64,000 nt of DNA, from the NCBI GenBank assembly GCA_049115715.1, contig JAGDZQ010000004.1, positions 186,001 through 250,000 of the forward strand, written 5' to 3'. Position numbers and translations under genes: made by a program. Source of the DNA: JAMZMI01 sp049115715 (GTDB lineage Bacteria; Bacteroidota; Bacteroidia; Cytophagales; Cyclobacteriaceae). Positions 63,934-64,000 of the stretch are shown here, in pieces. The notes beneath the pieces were generated by a model. The model worked only from the letters and a program-made list of their open reading frames with translations. It was not told the origin of the DNA and ran no database searches. The first letter of the stretch is position 1. Each line of letters starts with the position of its first letter.

Positions 63934-64000
63934 AACTTCTTTGTTTGTAAGAGTCGGAATTAATACTGGTAATTATGGTAAAAACTGATTCAGAAGATGA

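Overview
The window looks like chromosome of a marine, agar-degrading member of the Bacteroidetes (Cytophagales-like). The clues are Por/type IX secretion C-terminal sorting domains on secreted proteins, TlpA/DUF4369-type thioredoxins, weak Shine-Dalgarno signals, moderately AT-rich DNA, and two agarase/porphyranase-type glycoside hydrolases. No rRNA, tRNA or CRISPR array was seen.

Layout. 1-9.5 kb is mostly sugar metabolism: a truncated TlpA-like thioredoxin, LacI regulator, galE, aldo/keto reductase, an outer-membrane barrel, an acetyl-CoA hydrolase/transferase, a Tat-type ThuA protein, galK, and a lipoprotein formylglycine-generating enzyme. 9.6-15 kb is nirB-nirD followed by a NarX/NarL-like two-component system. 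15.1-16.6 kb is a scar: a 3' fragment of an FtsX-like permease, a decayed REP-associated tyrosine transposase and four REP palindromes. 16.8-20.7 kb carries GH16 and GH50 enzymes. 20.8-28.8 kb (minus strand) is a molybdenum-cofactor operon (tauE-like, moaD, moeB, moaE, moaCB, moaA, moeA) ending in a YdeP-like molybdoenzyme. It is divergent from an FNR-like regulator (28.95 kb). 29.8-43.1 kb (plus strand) holds a porin, nrtABCD, hemA, a single-domain globin, a DUF3365-type haem lipoprotein, a small diheme membrane protein, a flavin/2Fe-2S reductase, a CcmF-like haem lyase and a membrane-anchored pentahaem cytochrome. 43-46 kb holds an outer-membrane protein, a STAS-like protein and a decayed gene. 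46.2 kb is a NarK/NasA nitrate transporter. 47.7-51.2 kb is a two-gene ATPase pair behind three 27-bp repeats. 51.6-53.8 kb is a radical SAM protein. 54-59.5 kb is a fused assimilatory nitrate reductase, a rubredoxin fused to a degenerate sirohaem-reductase scaffold, and mobA. The rest is a LamG/T9SS protein, a VOC protein and a MacB/FtsX permease.

How it works together. Nitrate crosses the outer membrane (porin), then the inner membrane by either an ABC (NrtABCD) or an MFS (NarK) system. It is reduced by the molybdenum enzyme NasC-like (with rubredoxin nearby) and then by sirohaem NirBD to ammonium. The Mo-cofactor operon, mobA and hemA supply cofactors. Five promoter regions of these genes carry the same CRP-geometry palindrome TACGT-N6-ACGTA (one copy has a single mismatch), including the regulator's own upstream region. 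The regulator has four cysteines placed almost exactly as the [4Fe-4S] ligands of E. coli FNR. The most unusual part is the tail of the nrt cluster: a possible split NOX/ferric-reductase-like transmembrane electron pathway with periplasmic c-type cytochromes and a globin.
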